64,000 bases of DNA. Origin: Spirosoma lacussanchae. Its GTDB lineage: Bacteria; Bacteroidota; Bacteroidia; Cytophagales; Spirosomataceae. Positions 8,196-16,624 of the stretch are shown here, in pieces. The notes beneath the pieces are model-generated. The model was given only the letters and a program-made list of their open reading frames with translations. It made no database searches and was not told the DNA's origin. Position 1 is the first letter of the stretch. The number at the start of each line of letters is the position of its first letter. The DNA is taken from contig NZ_SWJG01000010.1 in assembly GCF_005870035.1 (NCBI RefSeq), positions 62,001-126,000 on the forward strand, read 5' to 3'. Made by a program: the position numbers and the translations under genes.

Positions 8196-8597
8196 ATGTC
8201 CGTTTTTACTAAAGATGCCGGCCGTTTTCTGAACGCCCGCGAAACCAAAACCATGACGGGCGCCTACCGCGACCGTAAAGTATCTGTTGGCCTGAAACCC
8301 GACGAATACACCCGCTCCGAGTATTTCGGAATCAACCAGGTTATGCATCTGCTCAAACAGCCCGGCTGCGTAGGGTTGCGCGTTCACCACGCCAAACGCT
8401 GGGAAGATGCCGACGGCAACCCGACCGAACCCGGCCAGGGACAGCTGATTCCCCGCGTACTTTTATCCGGTGTCGACGCCAGTGGCCACGATATGCCTAT
8501 CCGGGCCAGTCGTTCAGGTCTGAAAGATATGCCGGGAGACGGTGACGACGAGACGCTGGGCGATGGTCATACCTGCCCTCGTCATTGCGGTCAATAA
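8196..8597 (+). CDS. Uncharacterised small protein with QPGCVGLRV core and CPRHCG tail
   Basis: Not assigned to a named family. The 133-residue protein has no signal peptide or membrane segment. It has a basic N-terminus (residues 1-40), then a central motif QPGCVGLRVHHAKRW (55-69), a strand-rich part with RVLLSGVDASGHDM, and a glycine/aspartate-rich tail ending in DGHTCPRHCGQ, with cysteines at 127 and 131. Small Bacteroidota proteins with a QPGCVG core and a short Cys-Pro tail seem familiar to me, but I cannot name a description. The start at MSVFTKDAG gives a soluble protein. The longer frame from 8100 would add a hydrophobic stretch and is less likely. Its stop is 11 bp before the next gene, a membrane protein, so the two are probably translated together. 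Confidence 0.72.
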   Translation: MSVFTKDAGRFLNARETKTMTGAYRDRKVSVGLKPDEYTRSEYFGINQVMHLLKQPGCVGLRVHHAKRWEDADGNPTEPGQGQLIPRVLLSGVDASGHDMPIRASRSGLKDMPGDGDDETLGDGHTCPRHCGQ

Positions 8598-8608
8598 GCA
8601 TATATAGG

Positions 8609-9280
8609 ATGGAAAGGCTACTGGAATTAGCAGAGAAATACCCCCTCGATTTCGTATCTCACTTGTCCAGTGGCCTTCCTATTTTTATAGGAATACTAAC
8701 TTTTCGCTACCATTCTGTCGTTCGGCGTTATATCTGGCTCCTGTTTATTTTCTTCTTCTGTAAAGATTCGCTTTCGCTCTATCATACCTACCGCGTAACC
8801 AGTAACCTGTACGTTCAGAACGCCGATGCCTTTTTTTCTACCCTGTTTATTGCGCTGATTTATTACAACTGCTTCTCGAATCGCCTACCCAGGCAACTTA
8901 TTATATACAGCTGCGCTCTGGCCATCGGCGTCATCGTGCTGACGTATAATAATGAACGCGTTTCATTCATGAACCTGCTCGCGTTCCGCTTTTTTGCCAT
9001 CGGCCTCTCCCTCTCCTACTTCAATAAAATTATTCAGGACCTGCGGATCAAGCACATCCTGAAGCATACCATGTTCTGGTTTAGCTCCGGTCTGCTGATC
9101 TACGCCACGGGCACCTTCTTTGTCAGCCTCTTCATCGAATTCCTGTTCGACCCCAGCCAGGTCGACGACGCCACTTTCGATTCATACTGGAATCTGAACA
9201 ACAGCCTGTTCGTTATTTTCTCGGTGCTTTCGGCCGTCGGTTTGTGGTTTAGCCGGGGCGACCGTGAAAACATGGTATAG
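8609..9280 (+). CDS. Uncharacterised multi-pass membrane protein
   Basis: A 223-residue integral membrane protein with about six or seven hydrophobic helices separated by short loops. The first spans roughly residues 22-36 (LSSGLPIFIGILTFRY), later ones include IWLLFIFFFC, FFSTLFIALIYYN, LIIYSCALAIGVIVLTY and SSGLLIYATGTFFVSLFI, and the last is SLFVIFSVLSAVGLWF. No catalytic or kinase domain follows the helices. The fold resembles the stand-alone membrane sensor part of Cytophagales histidine kinases, but that is an impression only. It is paired with the preceding CPRHCG-tailed gene (11 bp gap), which suggests a shared function at the inner membrane. Confidence 0.75.
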   Translation: MERLLELAEKYPLDFVSHLSSGLPIFIGILTFRYHSVVRRYIWLLFIFFFCKDSLSLYHTYRVTSNLYVQNADAFFSTLFIALIYYNCFSNRLPRQLIIYSCALAIGVIVLTYNNERVSFMNLLAFRFFAIGLSLSYFNKIIQDLRIKHILKHTMFWFSSGLLIYATGTFFVSLFIEFLFDPSQVDDATFDSYWNLNNSLFVIFSVLSAVGLWFSRGDRENMV

Positions 9281-9440
9281 ATTACCCTCTGTCGACTTCT
9301 CCTATAGCCGGTATCGCTTGTCAATAACACTACGGGAAAACCGGCCGCGTTGCTTTTGTGATAAAACCGTATGCATGCATACCATTTATCGAAAAAATAG
9401 TAGCTTTACATCACAGAACGTGAACAGGACGACGCCAGCT

Positions 9441-9911
9441 ATGAAGAAGGAGAAAACCGTTGATTTTCACATCAAATGGGGGTGGCATGCCATTTCGCGC
9501 ATGTACAACGCCTACGCAGCCCGCTATGACATGACGATGGCCATTGGCTACGTCCTGCTCAATATTGACCTCGACGAAGGTACGCCGGCCACCAAAATCG
9601 GGCCGCTGCTTGGTATGGAACCCCGTTCGCTGGTTCGAATGCTGAAAAGCCTCGAAGAACGCGGCTGGATTCGGCGCGAGGTCGACGGTAACGACAAACG
9701 GTTTGTTCGCATCTTTCTGACCGAAGAGGGCCGCGCCAAACGGGAAACCGCCCGCGAAGGCGTTATTCAGTTCAACAATATGATTCGTGAACGTATTCCA
9801 CTCGACAAACTCGTGCTGTTTTTCGAGGTTATGAAAGACATCAACCGGATTGTTGAGGAAGAAAACGCCAAAATCAAAGCCAACGAAGCGGAAGAGTTAA
9901 CCCTGGAGTAA
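9441..9911 (+). CDS. MarR-family transcriptional regulator
   Basis: A winged helix-turn-helix protein of 156 residues. The recognition region GTPATKIGPLLGMEPRSLVRMLKSLEERGWIRREVDGNDKRFVRIFLTEEG (about 46-97) has the MarR wing pattern. The start at MKKEKTVDF is right for the family. The 59-residue upstream extension is compositionally unlike protein. It lies 88 bp upstream of the FadN-like fusion on the same strand. MarR regulators next to beta-oxidation genes are usually acyl-CoA-responsive repressors, so control of the downstream gene is the natural inference. Confidence 0.9.
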   Translation: MKKEKTVDFHIKWGWHAISRMYNAYAARYDMTMAIGYVLLNIDLDEGTPATKIGPLLGMEPRSLVRMLKSLEERGWIRREVDGNDKRFVRIFLTEEGRAKRETAREGVIQFNNMIRERIPLDKLVLFFEVMKDINRIVEEENAKIKANEAEELTLE

Positions 9912-9999
9912 GAACCTAAAAACCGAAAAAGACAGGCTATTGTCACGAAATGCCTGACTGGCACCGCCGGGCAGCGGCCTGTCTTCATCAACCAGAACC

Positions 10000-12438
10000 A
10001 TGGAAACAACCCTGGAAAAACCCAAAGCAACCACCACCAAGAATAGAACCATCCGGCGCGTAGCGGTGCTGGGGTCAGGTATTATGGGGTCACGTATTGC
10101 GGCCCACTTCGCCAATATTGGTGCCGATGTTTTGCTGCTGGATATGGTTCCGAAAGAACCGAATGCAGCCGAACAGGCTAAAGGCCTCACTACCGACAGC
10201 CCCGCTGTTCGTAACCGGATTGTTACGGACGCTTTTCAGACCATGCTGAAAGCCAGCCCGGCTTCGCTGTATAGTCCTAAATTTGCCCAACGGATCAAGC
10301 TGGGCAATTTCGATGACAACCTGAAAGAGATCAGCGCCTACGACTGGGTAATTGAAGTGGTTGTTGAGCGGCTCGACATCAAACGCTCGATCTACGAGCG
10401 CGTGGAGCAGTACCGGAAGCCCGGCACCCTGATTACGTCCAACACCTCCGGTATTCCGATGCACCTGCTGACCGAAGGCCGGAGCGACGATTTCCGTCGC
10501 CATTTTGCGGGTACTCACTTCTTCAACCCGCCCCGCTACCTGCGCCTGCTCGAAGTTATTCCGGGCCCCGATACCGACCCGGCCGTTATCGATTTCCTGA
10601 TGAACTACGGCGATCTGTATCTCGGCAAAACAACGGTTCTCTGTAAAGATACGCCCGGCTTCATTGCCAACCGACTCGGTATTCAGTCGCTGATTCAGAC
10701 CATTCGGGTGGCCGAAGACATGGGACTAACCGTCGAAGAAGTCGATAAACTCACCGGTCCGGTAGTTGGGCGACCCAAGTCGGGTACGTTCCGGCTTTCA
10801 GACGTGGTTGGCCTCGACACCACCGTCAACGTGGCCGGTAACCTCGTGAAATTGGACTATGACGAGTCGCGGGCCAGTTTCGAACTGCCAGCCTCGGTTC
10901 AGAAGCTGATGGAGAATAAATGGCTCGGCGACAAAACGGGGCAGGGGTATTATAAAAAGACAAAAGACGACAAAGGGCAGACCCAGATTCTGGCCCTCGA
11001 CCTGAGATCGTTCGAGTATAAACCATCGGAGAAGGTGCGCTTTACGACGCTCGATAGCACAAAAGCGATCGACAACCTGCGCAAACGCTTTCCGGTGCTG
11101 CTGGCTGGTACCGACAAAGCAGGCGAGTTTTACCGCCGAACCTTTGCCGACGGATTCGCCTATGCCACCCACCGCATCCCCGAAATTTCGGACGAACTGT
11201 ACCGGATCGATGCGGCCATCACGACCGGCTTCGGCTGGCAGATGGGTCTGTTCGAAACCTGGGACGCCATTGGCGTTCGCAAAGGCGTCGAAATCATCGA
11301 AGCACAGGGTAAGAAACCAGCGCAGTGGGTCTACGACATGCTGGATACCGGTATTGAGCAGTTCTACAAGGTAGATAACGGGAAGCGGATGTATTACGAC
11401 ATTCCGACCAAAGCCTACAAAGCCATTCCCGGTACCGAAGCCTTTACGATTCTCGAAAACCTCAGCAACAATATTGTCTGGAAAAACGCGGGCGCCAACA
11501 TCATCGACCTTGGCGATGGTATTCTGAATGTGGAGTTCCGGTCTAAGATGAACACCTTTGGTCAGGAAGTATCCGAAGCCCTGATGAAAGGCATTACACT
11601 GGCCGAGAAAGATTTCCGGGGCCTGGTTGTCGGCAACGACTCGACCGAAGCTTTTTCGGCGGGTGCCAACCTCGGTACGCTGTTCATGTTTGCCGTTGAG
11701 CAGGAATTTGACGAGGTCAACCTGATGATTGCGCAGTTTCAGCAACTCATTACCCGACTGCGGTACTCGTCTATCCCGGTCGTGGTAGCGCCCCATACGC
11801 TCACGCTGGGCGGAGGCTGCGAAGCCGTCTTACACGCCGACCGCGTTGTGGCCCATGCCGAAAGTTACATTGGTCTGGTCGAAGTCGGGGTTGGCCTGAT
11901 TCCGGCCGGTGGTGGTACCAAAGAAATGGCCGCCCGGGCGTCAGATCTCATTCAGACCGGTGACCCGGAGCTGAACATCGTGCAGAACGTGTTCATGAAC
12001 ATTGCCACGGCGAAGGTGTCGACTTCGGCCCAGGAAGCCCGCGAGATGAACTACCTCCGCCCGACCGATCAGATTGTGCTGAACCGCAGCCGGCTGATTG
12101 CCGAAGCCAAGCAGGCCGCCATCGAGCTAGCCGACAATGGATACACCCAGCCTAAACCACGCACCGACATTCGTGTGCAGGGCAAAACAGGCATTGCACT
12201 CTTTAAAGCGGGTCTGACGGCTATGCGCATGGGTAAATACATCTCGGATCACGACATGAAGATTGCCGACAAGCTGGCTTACGTCATCTGCGGGGGCGAC
12301 CTAAGTGCGCCACAGAACGTATCGGAGCAATATCTGCTCGATCTGGAGCGCGAAGCCTTCCTGTCGCTGACCGGCGAGAAAAAGACCCTCGAACGCATCC
12401 AGAGCCTGCTGACCGGCGGCAAACCGCTACGGAACTAA
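10000..12438 (+). CDS. 3-hydroxyacyl-CoA dehydrogenase / enoyl-CoA hydratase fusion (FadN-like)
   Basis: An 812-residue bifunctional beta-oxidation enzyme. The N-terminal NAD-binding domain begins VAVLGSGIMGSRIAAHF (21-37). It carries the dehydrogenase signatures ITSNTSGIPM and HFAGTHFFNPPRYLRLLEV. A crotonase domain occupies about residues 495-700, with GNDSTEAFSAGANLGTLF and LTLGGGCEAVLHADRVVAHAES, then GLVEVGVGLIPAGGGTKEM. The order dehydrogenase-then-hydratase is that of FadN and the reverse of E. coli FadB. FadN-type genes usually stand with a thiolase and an acyl-CoA dehydrogenase gene, but neither follows here. The likely regulator is the MarR gene just upstream. Confidence 0.93.
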   Translation: METTLEKPKATTTKNRTIRRVAVLGSGIMGSRIAAHFANIGADVLLLDMVPKEPNAAEQAKGLTTDSPAVRNRIVTDAFQTMLKASPASLYSPKFAQRIKLGNFDDNLKEISAYDWVIEVVVERLDIKRSIYERVEQYRKPGTLITSNTSGIPMHLLTEGRSDDFRRHFAGTHFFNPPRYLRLLEVIPGPDTDPAVIDFLMNYGDLYLGKTTVLCKDTPGFIANRLGIQSLIQTIRVAEDMGLTVEEVDKLTGPVVGRPKSGTFRLSDVVGLDTTVNVAGNLVKLDYDESRASFELPASVQKLMENKWLGDKTGQGYYKKTKDDKGQTQILALDLRSFEYKPSEKVRFTTLDSTKAIDNLRKRFPVLLAGTDKAGEFYRRTFADGFAYATHRIPEISDELYRIDAAITTGFGWQMGLFETWDAIGVRKGVEIIEAQGKKPAQWVYDMLDTGIEQFYKVDNGKRMYYDIPTKAYKAIPGTEAFTILENLSNNIVWKNAGANIIDLGDGILNVEFRSKMNTFGQEVSEALMKGITLAEKDFRGLVVGNDSTEAFSAGANLGTLFMFAVEQEFDEVNLMIAQFQQLITRLRYSSIPVVVAPHTLTLGGGCEAVLHADRVVAHAESYIGLVEVGVGLIPAGGGTKEMAARASDLIQTGDPELNIVQNVFMNIATAKVSTSAQEAREMNYLRPTDQIVLNRSRLIAEAKQAAIELADNGYTQPKPRTDIRVQGKTGIALFKAGLTAMRMGKYISDHDMKIADKLAYVICGGDLSAPQNVSEQYLLDLEREAFLSLTGEKKTLERIQSLLTGGKPLRN

Positions 12439-12463
12439 GCCGCGTCATCCCGATGCCCATAGT

Positions 12464-12502
12464 AAGCAATTGAGCGTGTTTCCCAGGCGCGCTCAATTGC
12501 TT
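12464..12502 (+). terminator. Hairpin after the FadN-like gene
   Basis: Perfect 13-bp arms, AAGCAATTGAGCG at 12464-12476 and its complement at 12490-12502, with a 13-base loop and a T-rich but interrupted tail. It lies 25 bp after the stop codon. Confidence 0.65.
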
Positions 12503-12533
12503 GTGTTTGTACAATGCCACAAAGGTCTGAGTT

Positions 12534-12725
12534 ATGAACGCAATCAGAATTCGCACGCAGGTAGATCAGAATAATAGCCTGATTATACGAAACTTACCTT
12601 TATCGAAAGGAAAGCGCGTTGAGGTTATCATTCTGGACGCCGACAGGCAGGTGCAGGTCAACGAACGTTTTCCGCTGCGCGGTCAGCCGATTCGTTATAA
12701 AGATTCATTTGGCTCCGCAAAATGA
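12534..12725 (+). CDS. Antitoxin-like protein of a PIN-toxin pair
   Basis: A 63-residue protein. The core SLIIRNLPLSKGKRVEVIILD (split by residues 15-35) is the short N-terminal beta segment seen in small antitoxins encoded before PIN-domain toxins. The tail LRGQPIRYKDSFGSAK looks like the toxin-wrapping part. The stop codon overlaps an ATG in the ATGA arrangement typical of toxin-antitoxin operons. The toxin frame beginning there is destroyed (see next entry), so this gene is an orphan. The family name is inferred from pattern and context. Confidence 0.65.
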   Translation: MNAIRIRTQVDQNNSLIIRNLPLSKGKRVEVIILDADRQVQVNERFPLRGQPIRYKDSFGSAK

Positions 12726-12834
12726 CCCAGCTGATCAGCCGATAGTAGCTACATCACGAGTCAAGAACATACCTCTCCTGACCGCCGACCACAAGATCCT
12801 GTCATACGAGCACGTCATTCATTATCGGCAGTAG
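12722..12834 (+). pseudogene. Remnant of a PIN-domain toxin gene with internal deletion
   Basis: The ATG at 12722 overlaps the antitoxin stop and reads MTQLISR before TAG. From 12733, in another frame, the sequence reads DQPIVATSRVKNIPLLTADHKILSYE and continues to a stop at 12834. That is the usual C-terminal end of a VapC-type PIN domain (DxxIxATA, then IPLLTADxK). About 100 middle codons with the catalytic acids are missing. The simplest reading is an internal, frame-breaking deletion with its junction near 12731-12736. The remnant ends directly at the stop of the convergent DedA gene. Confidence 0.75.
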
Positions 12835-13476
12835 CTACACGTTTTCGGCCCGTCTTTCGCGTCGGGCATTAAGGTAACCCCGCACCACGGTGAAGGTTGT
12901 AACAGCGAGGAAGAAGATAATGATCCAGTGTACGTAGTCGACAATCCACGGGAAGCGTTCGCCGAAGAAATAGCCTCCGCCCACCAGCGTAACGACCCAT
13001 ACGGCCCCGCCAATGATGTTGTAGAGCATAAAGAACCGGAAATCCATATGGATCAGACCGGCCAGCAGTGGGGCAAACGTGCGCACGACGGGCAGAAACC
13101 GGGCTACGATCAGCGCACTGGTCCCGTATTTCTCAAACGCCTTGCGGGTATCTTCGATGTATTGTTTCTTGAAAAACAGTGAATCGGGCCGGTTTTGCAG
13201 CCGGGCACCGAAGAAGTGTCCGGTCCCGTAGCCGAGCAGCGAGCCCAGCACGGCCGCTCCGAAAATACAAGCCAACAGCAACCAGAGCGGCACGTCGAGC
13301 AGGCGGGTACCCGCAAATACTCCCGACAGAAACAGCAGGTAATCGCCCGGCAGAAAAAACCCGAAGAAGATACCGTTCTCCACAAAAATGATCAGCGTAA
13401 TCAGCACCAGACCACCCGTGCGGATAATTTCTTCGGAGTTGAGCAGATACTGAAAAAATTCGACGATTTGGTTCAT
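12835..13476 (-). CDS. DedA-family membrane protein
   Basis: A 213-residue inner-membrane protein of the DedA/VTT (SNARE-associated) superfamily, thought to act in lipid flipping and envelope homeostasis. It has hydrophobic helices at about 20-36 and 60-75, the conserved FFGFFLPGDYLLFLSG segment, GYGTGHFFGARL, and the diagnostic KYGTSALIVARFLPVVRTFAPLLAG with its arginine pair. Two further helices close the protein (VWVVTLVGGGYFFG and IIIFFLAVTTFTVV). Its stop codon immediately abuts the remains of the toxin gene on the other strand, so the deletion there may have brought the two together. Confidence 0.92.
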   Translation of the reverse strand: MNQIVEFFQYLLNSEEIIRTGGLVLITLIIFVENGIFFGFFLPGDYLLFLSGVFAGTRLLDVPLWLLLACIFGAAVLGSLLGYGTGHFFGARLQNRPDSLFFKKQYIEDTRKAFEKYGTSALIVARFLPVVRTFAPLLAGLIHMDFRFFMLYNIIGGAVWVVTLVGGGYFFGERFPWIVDYVHWIIIFFLAVTTFTVVRGYLNARRERRAENV

Positions 13477-13497
13477 GGCGCAGACTGGACGTCCGTT

Positions 13498-15402
13498 CTA
13501 CATATATTCGGCTAACTCAAGCCAGCGGTCTGACTTGTCGGCAATGGCCAGATCGAGCTGTTCGATCTCGCGGGCCCAGGCGGTTAGCTGTTCGTGATGC
13601 CCACCCGCGTTGAGTAGACCCAGCACCTCGCTTTTTCGTTGCTCCAGCGATTCGATTTCTTTCTCCAGCGCTTCGTATTCGCGTAGTTCTTTATACGACG
13701 GCTTCCGTTTGGCAGCCGGTGCGCTGGCAGGAGCCATTGGCTGAGAAACCACACCGGTAGCCGTTTGGTTCTTCGCCCCGTTAGCAGCCGGTTTAGCCTG
13801 CGGTGACGCGGCAGTCGTTTTGGGCTGCGAATCGCGCCATTCGCGGTAATCGGTATAGTTGCCGGGATAATCGCGGACTTTACCTTCTCCTTCCAGCACA
13901 AAAACGTGATCAACGAGTCGATCCATGAAATAGCGATCGTGGGTCACGATCAGCACACAACCCGCAAAGTTGAGCAGGAAATCTTCCAGCACGTTCAGCG
14001 TTGTGATGTCGAGGTCGTTGGTAGGCTCGTCGAGGATCAGGAAGTTAGGGTTCTGTACCAACACCAACAACAGCTGCAGTCGCCGTTTTTCGCCCCCGCT
14101 CAGCTTAGCCACAAAATCGTACTGCTTGGAGCGGTCGAACAGAAACCGGCTCAGCAGCTGCGTAGCCGTAACGGTATCGCCGTTGGCCAGCTTCATGACC
14201 TCGGCCACGTCCTGCACGACGTCGATGACGCGCTGATTTTCAGGCAAATCGAGCTCATTCTGGGTGTAGTAACCGAACTTAACGGTGCCGCCGGTGGTAA
14301 TCTTCCCCGAATCGGGCCGGAGCTGACCGGTCAGCATGTTCATCAGCGTGGTTTTACCCATGCCATTTTTGCCGATCAGCCCTACCCGGTCGAGCCGCTT
14401 GAAGGTATAGTTGAAATGATCGAGCAGCACCTTGTCGCCAAAGCGTTTGCTCAGGTTTTCTACCTCCAGAATTTTGCTGCCCAAGCGGGTCATCCGCAGG
14501 TTCAGATCCAGTTCGCCGTCGTTGCGTTTGCCGCTGGTTTTTTCTTTGAGGTCTTCAAAGGCATCGATCCGATACTGCGCTTTAGTGCCCCGGGCTTTGG
14601 GCTGCCGGCGCATCCATTCGAGTTCTCGCCTGAACGTGTTCCGATCTTTGGCCAGCTCTGAAGCAGCTGCGGTTTCGCGCTCGTCTTTTTTCTCCAGAAA
14701 GTAGGCGTAGTTGCCTTTGTAGGTGTATAGCTGCCCGCCGTCCAGTTCGGCAATCTGGTTACAAACCCGATCCAGGAAGTACCGGTCGTGGGAGACCATC
14801 AGCAGCGTACCGTTGTTGGTATTGAGGTGATTTTCGAGGTACTCGATGGCTTCGAGGTCGAGGTGGTTGGTAGGCTCGTCGAGAATGAGCAGGTCGGGCG
14901 CCTGAATAAGCACCCGGGCCAGCGCGACCCGTTTGCGCTGCCCGCCCGACAGCGAACTGACCGGCTGGGTAACGTCCTGAATACCCAGCTCACCCAGCAT
15001 CTGCCGGATCTGCGACTCGTAATCCCAGGCTTCGAGCTTTTCCATCTGGACCATGGCCCGTTCCAGCGCTGCATGATCGTCGGTAGCCAGGGCCTGTTCG
15101 TACGCCCGAACCGCGTCGAGCTGGGCGCTCTCGCCCGCCAGCACGGCTTCCATCACCGTCAGGGCGTTATTGAACTCGGGTTGCTGATCGAGGTAGCCGA
15201 CTGTAATGTCCTTGCGCTGGCTGACCACACCCGCATCGGGCGGCATGGCACCGGCCAGAATAGACAACAGCGTCGTTTTTCCCGATCCGTTGGCACCCAC
15301 GATGGCTACCTTGTCGCCCCGGTTGACGCCGAACGTCAGATTCCGGAAAAGCGTACGGTCGCCGTATGTCTTGGTTAAGTTTTCTGCAGAAAGAAAATTC
15401 AT
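13498..15402 (-). CDS. ABC-F family ATPase (Uup-like)
   Basis: A soluble 634-residue protein with two ATP-binding cassettes and no transmembrane part. ABC-F proteins act on ribosomes. Cassette 1 has Walker A GANGSGKTT (about 36-44) and signature LSGGQRKRVALARVL. Cassette 2 has GKNGMGKTT and LSGGEKRRLQLLLVL. Between them is the linker with KARGTKAQYRIDAFEDL. A Lys/Glu-rich coiled coil ends the protein (YKELREYEALEKEIESLEQRK), as in Uup. The start at MNFLSAENLTKTYG is the family N-terminus. It lies 21 bp upstream of the DedA gene on the same strand, possibly one transcript. Confidence 0.93.
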   Translation of the reverse strand: MNFLSAENLTKTYGDRTLFRNLTFGVNRGDKVAIVGANGSGKTTLLSILAGAMPPDAGVVSQRKDITVGYLDQQPEFNNALTVMEAVLAGESAQLDAVRAYEQALATDDHAALERAMVQMEKLEAWDYESQIRQMLGELGIQDVTQPVSSLSGGQRKRVALARVLIQAPDLLILDEPTNHLDLEAIEYLENHLNTNNGTLLMVSHDRYFLDRVCNQIAELDGGQLYTYKGNYAYFLEKKDERETAAASELAKDRNTFRRELEWMRRQPKARGTKAQYRIDAFEDLKEKTSGKRNDGELDLNLRMTRLGSKILEVENLSKRFGDKVLLDHFNYTFKRLDRVGLIGKNGMGKTTLMNMLTGQLRPDSGKITTGGTVKFGYYTQNELDLPENQRVIDVVQDVAEVMKLANGDTVTATQLLSRFLFDRSKQYDFVAKLSGGEKRRLQLLLVLVQNPNFLILDEPTNDLDITTLNVLEDFLLNFAGCVLIVTHDRYFMDRLVDHVFVLEGEGKVRDYPGNYTDYREWRDSQPKTTAASPQAKPAANGAKNQTATGVVSQPMAPASAPAAKRKPSYKELREYEALEKEIESLEQRKSEVLGLLNAGGHHEQLTAWAREIEQLDLAIADKSDRWLELAEYM

Positions 15403-15454
15403 AGGTAACTGGCATAAACCGGGCCGGTCATGGATTGCCGGCCGGTTTGCAACA

Positions 15455-15462
15455 CAAAGGTA
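15455..15462 (-). promoter_or_regulatory. -7 element before the ABC-F gene
   Basis: The minus strand reads TACCTTTG, an exact TAnnTTTG match, 53 bp before the start codon. No good -33 TTG is seen. Confidence 0.45.
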
Positions 15463-15534
15463 CAACAAAGGAAATCGTTCGTACTTTTACCGGTCAGTCA
15501 ATGACGCCCGAAACCTCTACCTGCATAACCCGGA

Positions 15535-16545
15535 ATGGACCTGAAACGTCTCCTTCACTCGGTTGCCCTGACCGCCATAACCGTGGCGACGGCCGCTGCC
15601 CAAACGCCAACCGCTTTTACGTCATACACCCAGATTATTACCGGTTCCAATCAGACCTATCCCATGGTTGCCATCCCCGGCGGCAAATTTATGATGGGTA
15701 GCCTGCCCGCCGAAAAAGGACACAAACCCGACGAAGCCCCCCGCCATAGCGTAACCATAGAGCCGTTCTGGATGGGCAAGTTTGAAGTTACCTGGGATAT
15801 ATATGACCTGTTTACGACCAAGAATATCGAGAAAGAAATGGCAACCCGTTACCCCGACGGGGCCGACCTCTCGAAGACCGACGCCACGACCCGGCCCAGC
15901 CCGTCGTACGTCGATATGTCCTTTGGTATGGGCCGGTCGGGTTACCCGGCCATCAACATGACCCAGTACGCGGCTATCAAGTTCTGCGCCTGGCTGTACG
16001 ATAAAACGGGTGTTTTTTACCGACTGCCCACCGAAGCCGAGTGGGAATATGCGTGCCGCGGTACCGGACCCAATGCCAGCATGGCTTACTCGTTTGGCAA
16101 CGATGTGAAGAAGCTGGGCGAGTATGCCGTATTCAATGGCAACAGCGAAGGGAGCTACAAGAAAATTGGCACGAAGAAACCCAATTCATTCGGCTTGCAC
16201 GACATGCATGGCAACGTGATGGAGTGGACGCAGGATCAGTACATCGAGGACTATTACAAACAGAAGGCCACCGGCACGGTAAAAGAACCCTATGCCCCCA
16301 CCACTACGCTCTACCCTAACTCGGTTCGGGGCGGCTCCTGGGACGACGACCCCACCGTTTTGCGCTCGGCCGCCCGCACCCCCTCGGCCCCGGCCTGGAA
16401 AGTGCTGGACCCCCAAAGCCCCAAGTCAGACTGGTGGCTAACGTCGGCCTCGTTCGTTGGTTTTCGGGTAGTGCGCCCCGCCAAAACGCCCAGTCCCGCC
16501 GAAATCCGGGCTTACTACGATATCAAACCCATCAAGGATTATTGA
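15535..16545 (+). CDS. FGE-sulfatase-fold protein lacking the catalytic cysteines
   Basis: A secreted protein of 336 residues with signal peptide 1-22 (ending TAAAQ). The formylglycine-generating-enzyme fold is clear: MVAIPGGKFMMGS (44-56), PFWMGKFEVTWDIYD, YRLPTEAEWEYACRGTG (162-178), FGLHDMHGNVMEWTQD (219-234), and VRGGSWDDDPTVLRSAAR (264-281). In true FGE two cysteines lie between GGS and the AAR motif, and here that stretch is DDDPTVLR. It is therefore unlikely to oxidise sulfatase cysteines. It is more like the non-catalytic FGE-fold proteins GldJ and GldK of the gliding/secretion machinery, or other envelope structural proteins. A long hairpin begins directly after the stop. Confidence 0.85.
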   Translation: MDLKRLLHSVALTAITVATAAAQTPTAFTSYTQIITGSNQTYPMVAIPGGKFMMGSLPAEKGHKPDEAPRHSVTIEPFWMGKFEVTWDIYDLFTTKNIEKEMATRYPDGADLSKTDATTRPSPSYVDMSFGMGRSGYPAINMTQYAAIKFCAWLYDKTGVFYRLPTEAEWEYACRGTGPNASMAYSFGNDVKKLGEYAVFNGNSEGSYKKIGTKKPNSFGLHDMHGNVMEWTQDQYIEDYYKQKATGTVKEPYAPTTTLYPNSVRGGSWDDDPTVLRSAARTPSAPAWKVLDPQSPKSDWWLTSASFVGFRVVRPAKTPSPAEIRAYYDIKPIKDY

Positions 16546-16620
16546 GTGATTGAGTGAATGGGTGATTGAGCGGGCTGACGCTCAATCACCCATTCACTCA
16601 ATCACCCATTCACTCAATCA
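16546..16620. repeat. Hairpin of TGATTGAGTGAATG repeats at the FGE-fold gene end
   Basis: Perfect 27-bp arms at 16546-16572 and 16579-16605 enclose a 6-base loop, beginning at the base after the stop codon. Further copies of CATTCACTCAATCA follow to about 16620. A diverged relative lies at 20406-20538. It may terminate the FGE-fold transcript, but no T-tract follows. Confidence 0.85.
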
Positions 16621-16624
16621 CTCA

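Noticed and set aside
10798-11796. 332-codon minus-strand frame within the FadN-like gene
   Set aside because: Antisense shadow of strongly biased codons, no domain or start context.
16550-16624. Longer folK from an upstream TTG
   Set aside because: The extra residues (HSITHSLNHSL) are translated repeat array, and the family normally starts shortly before FLLLGANLGD.
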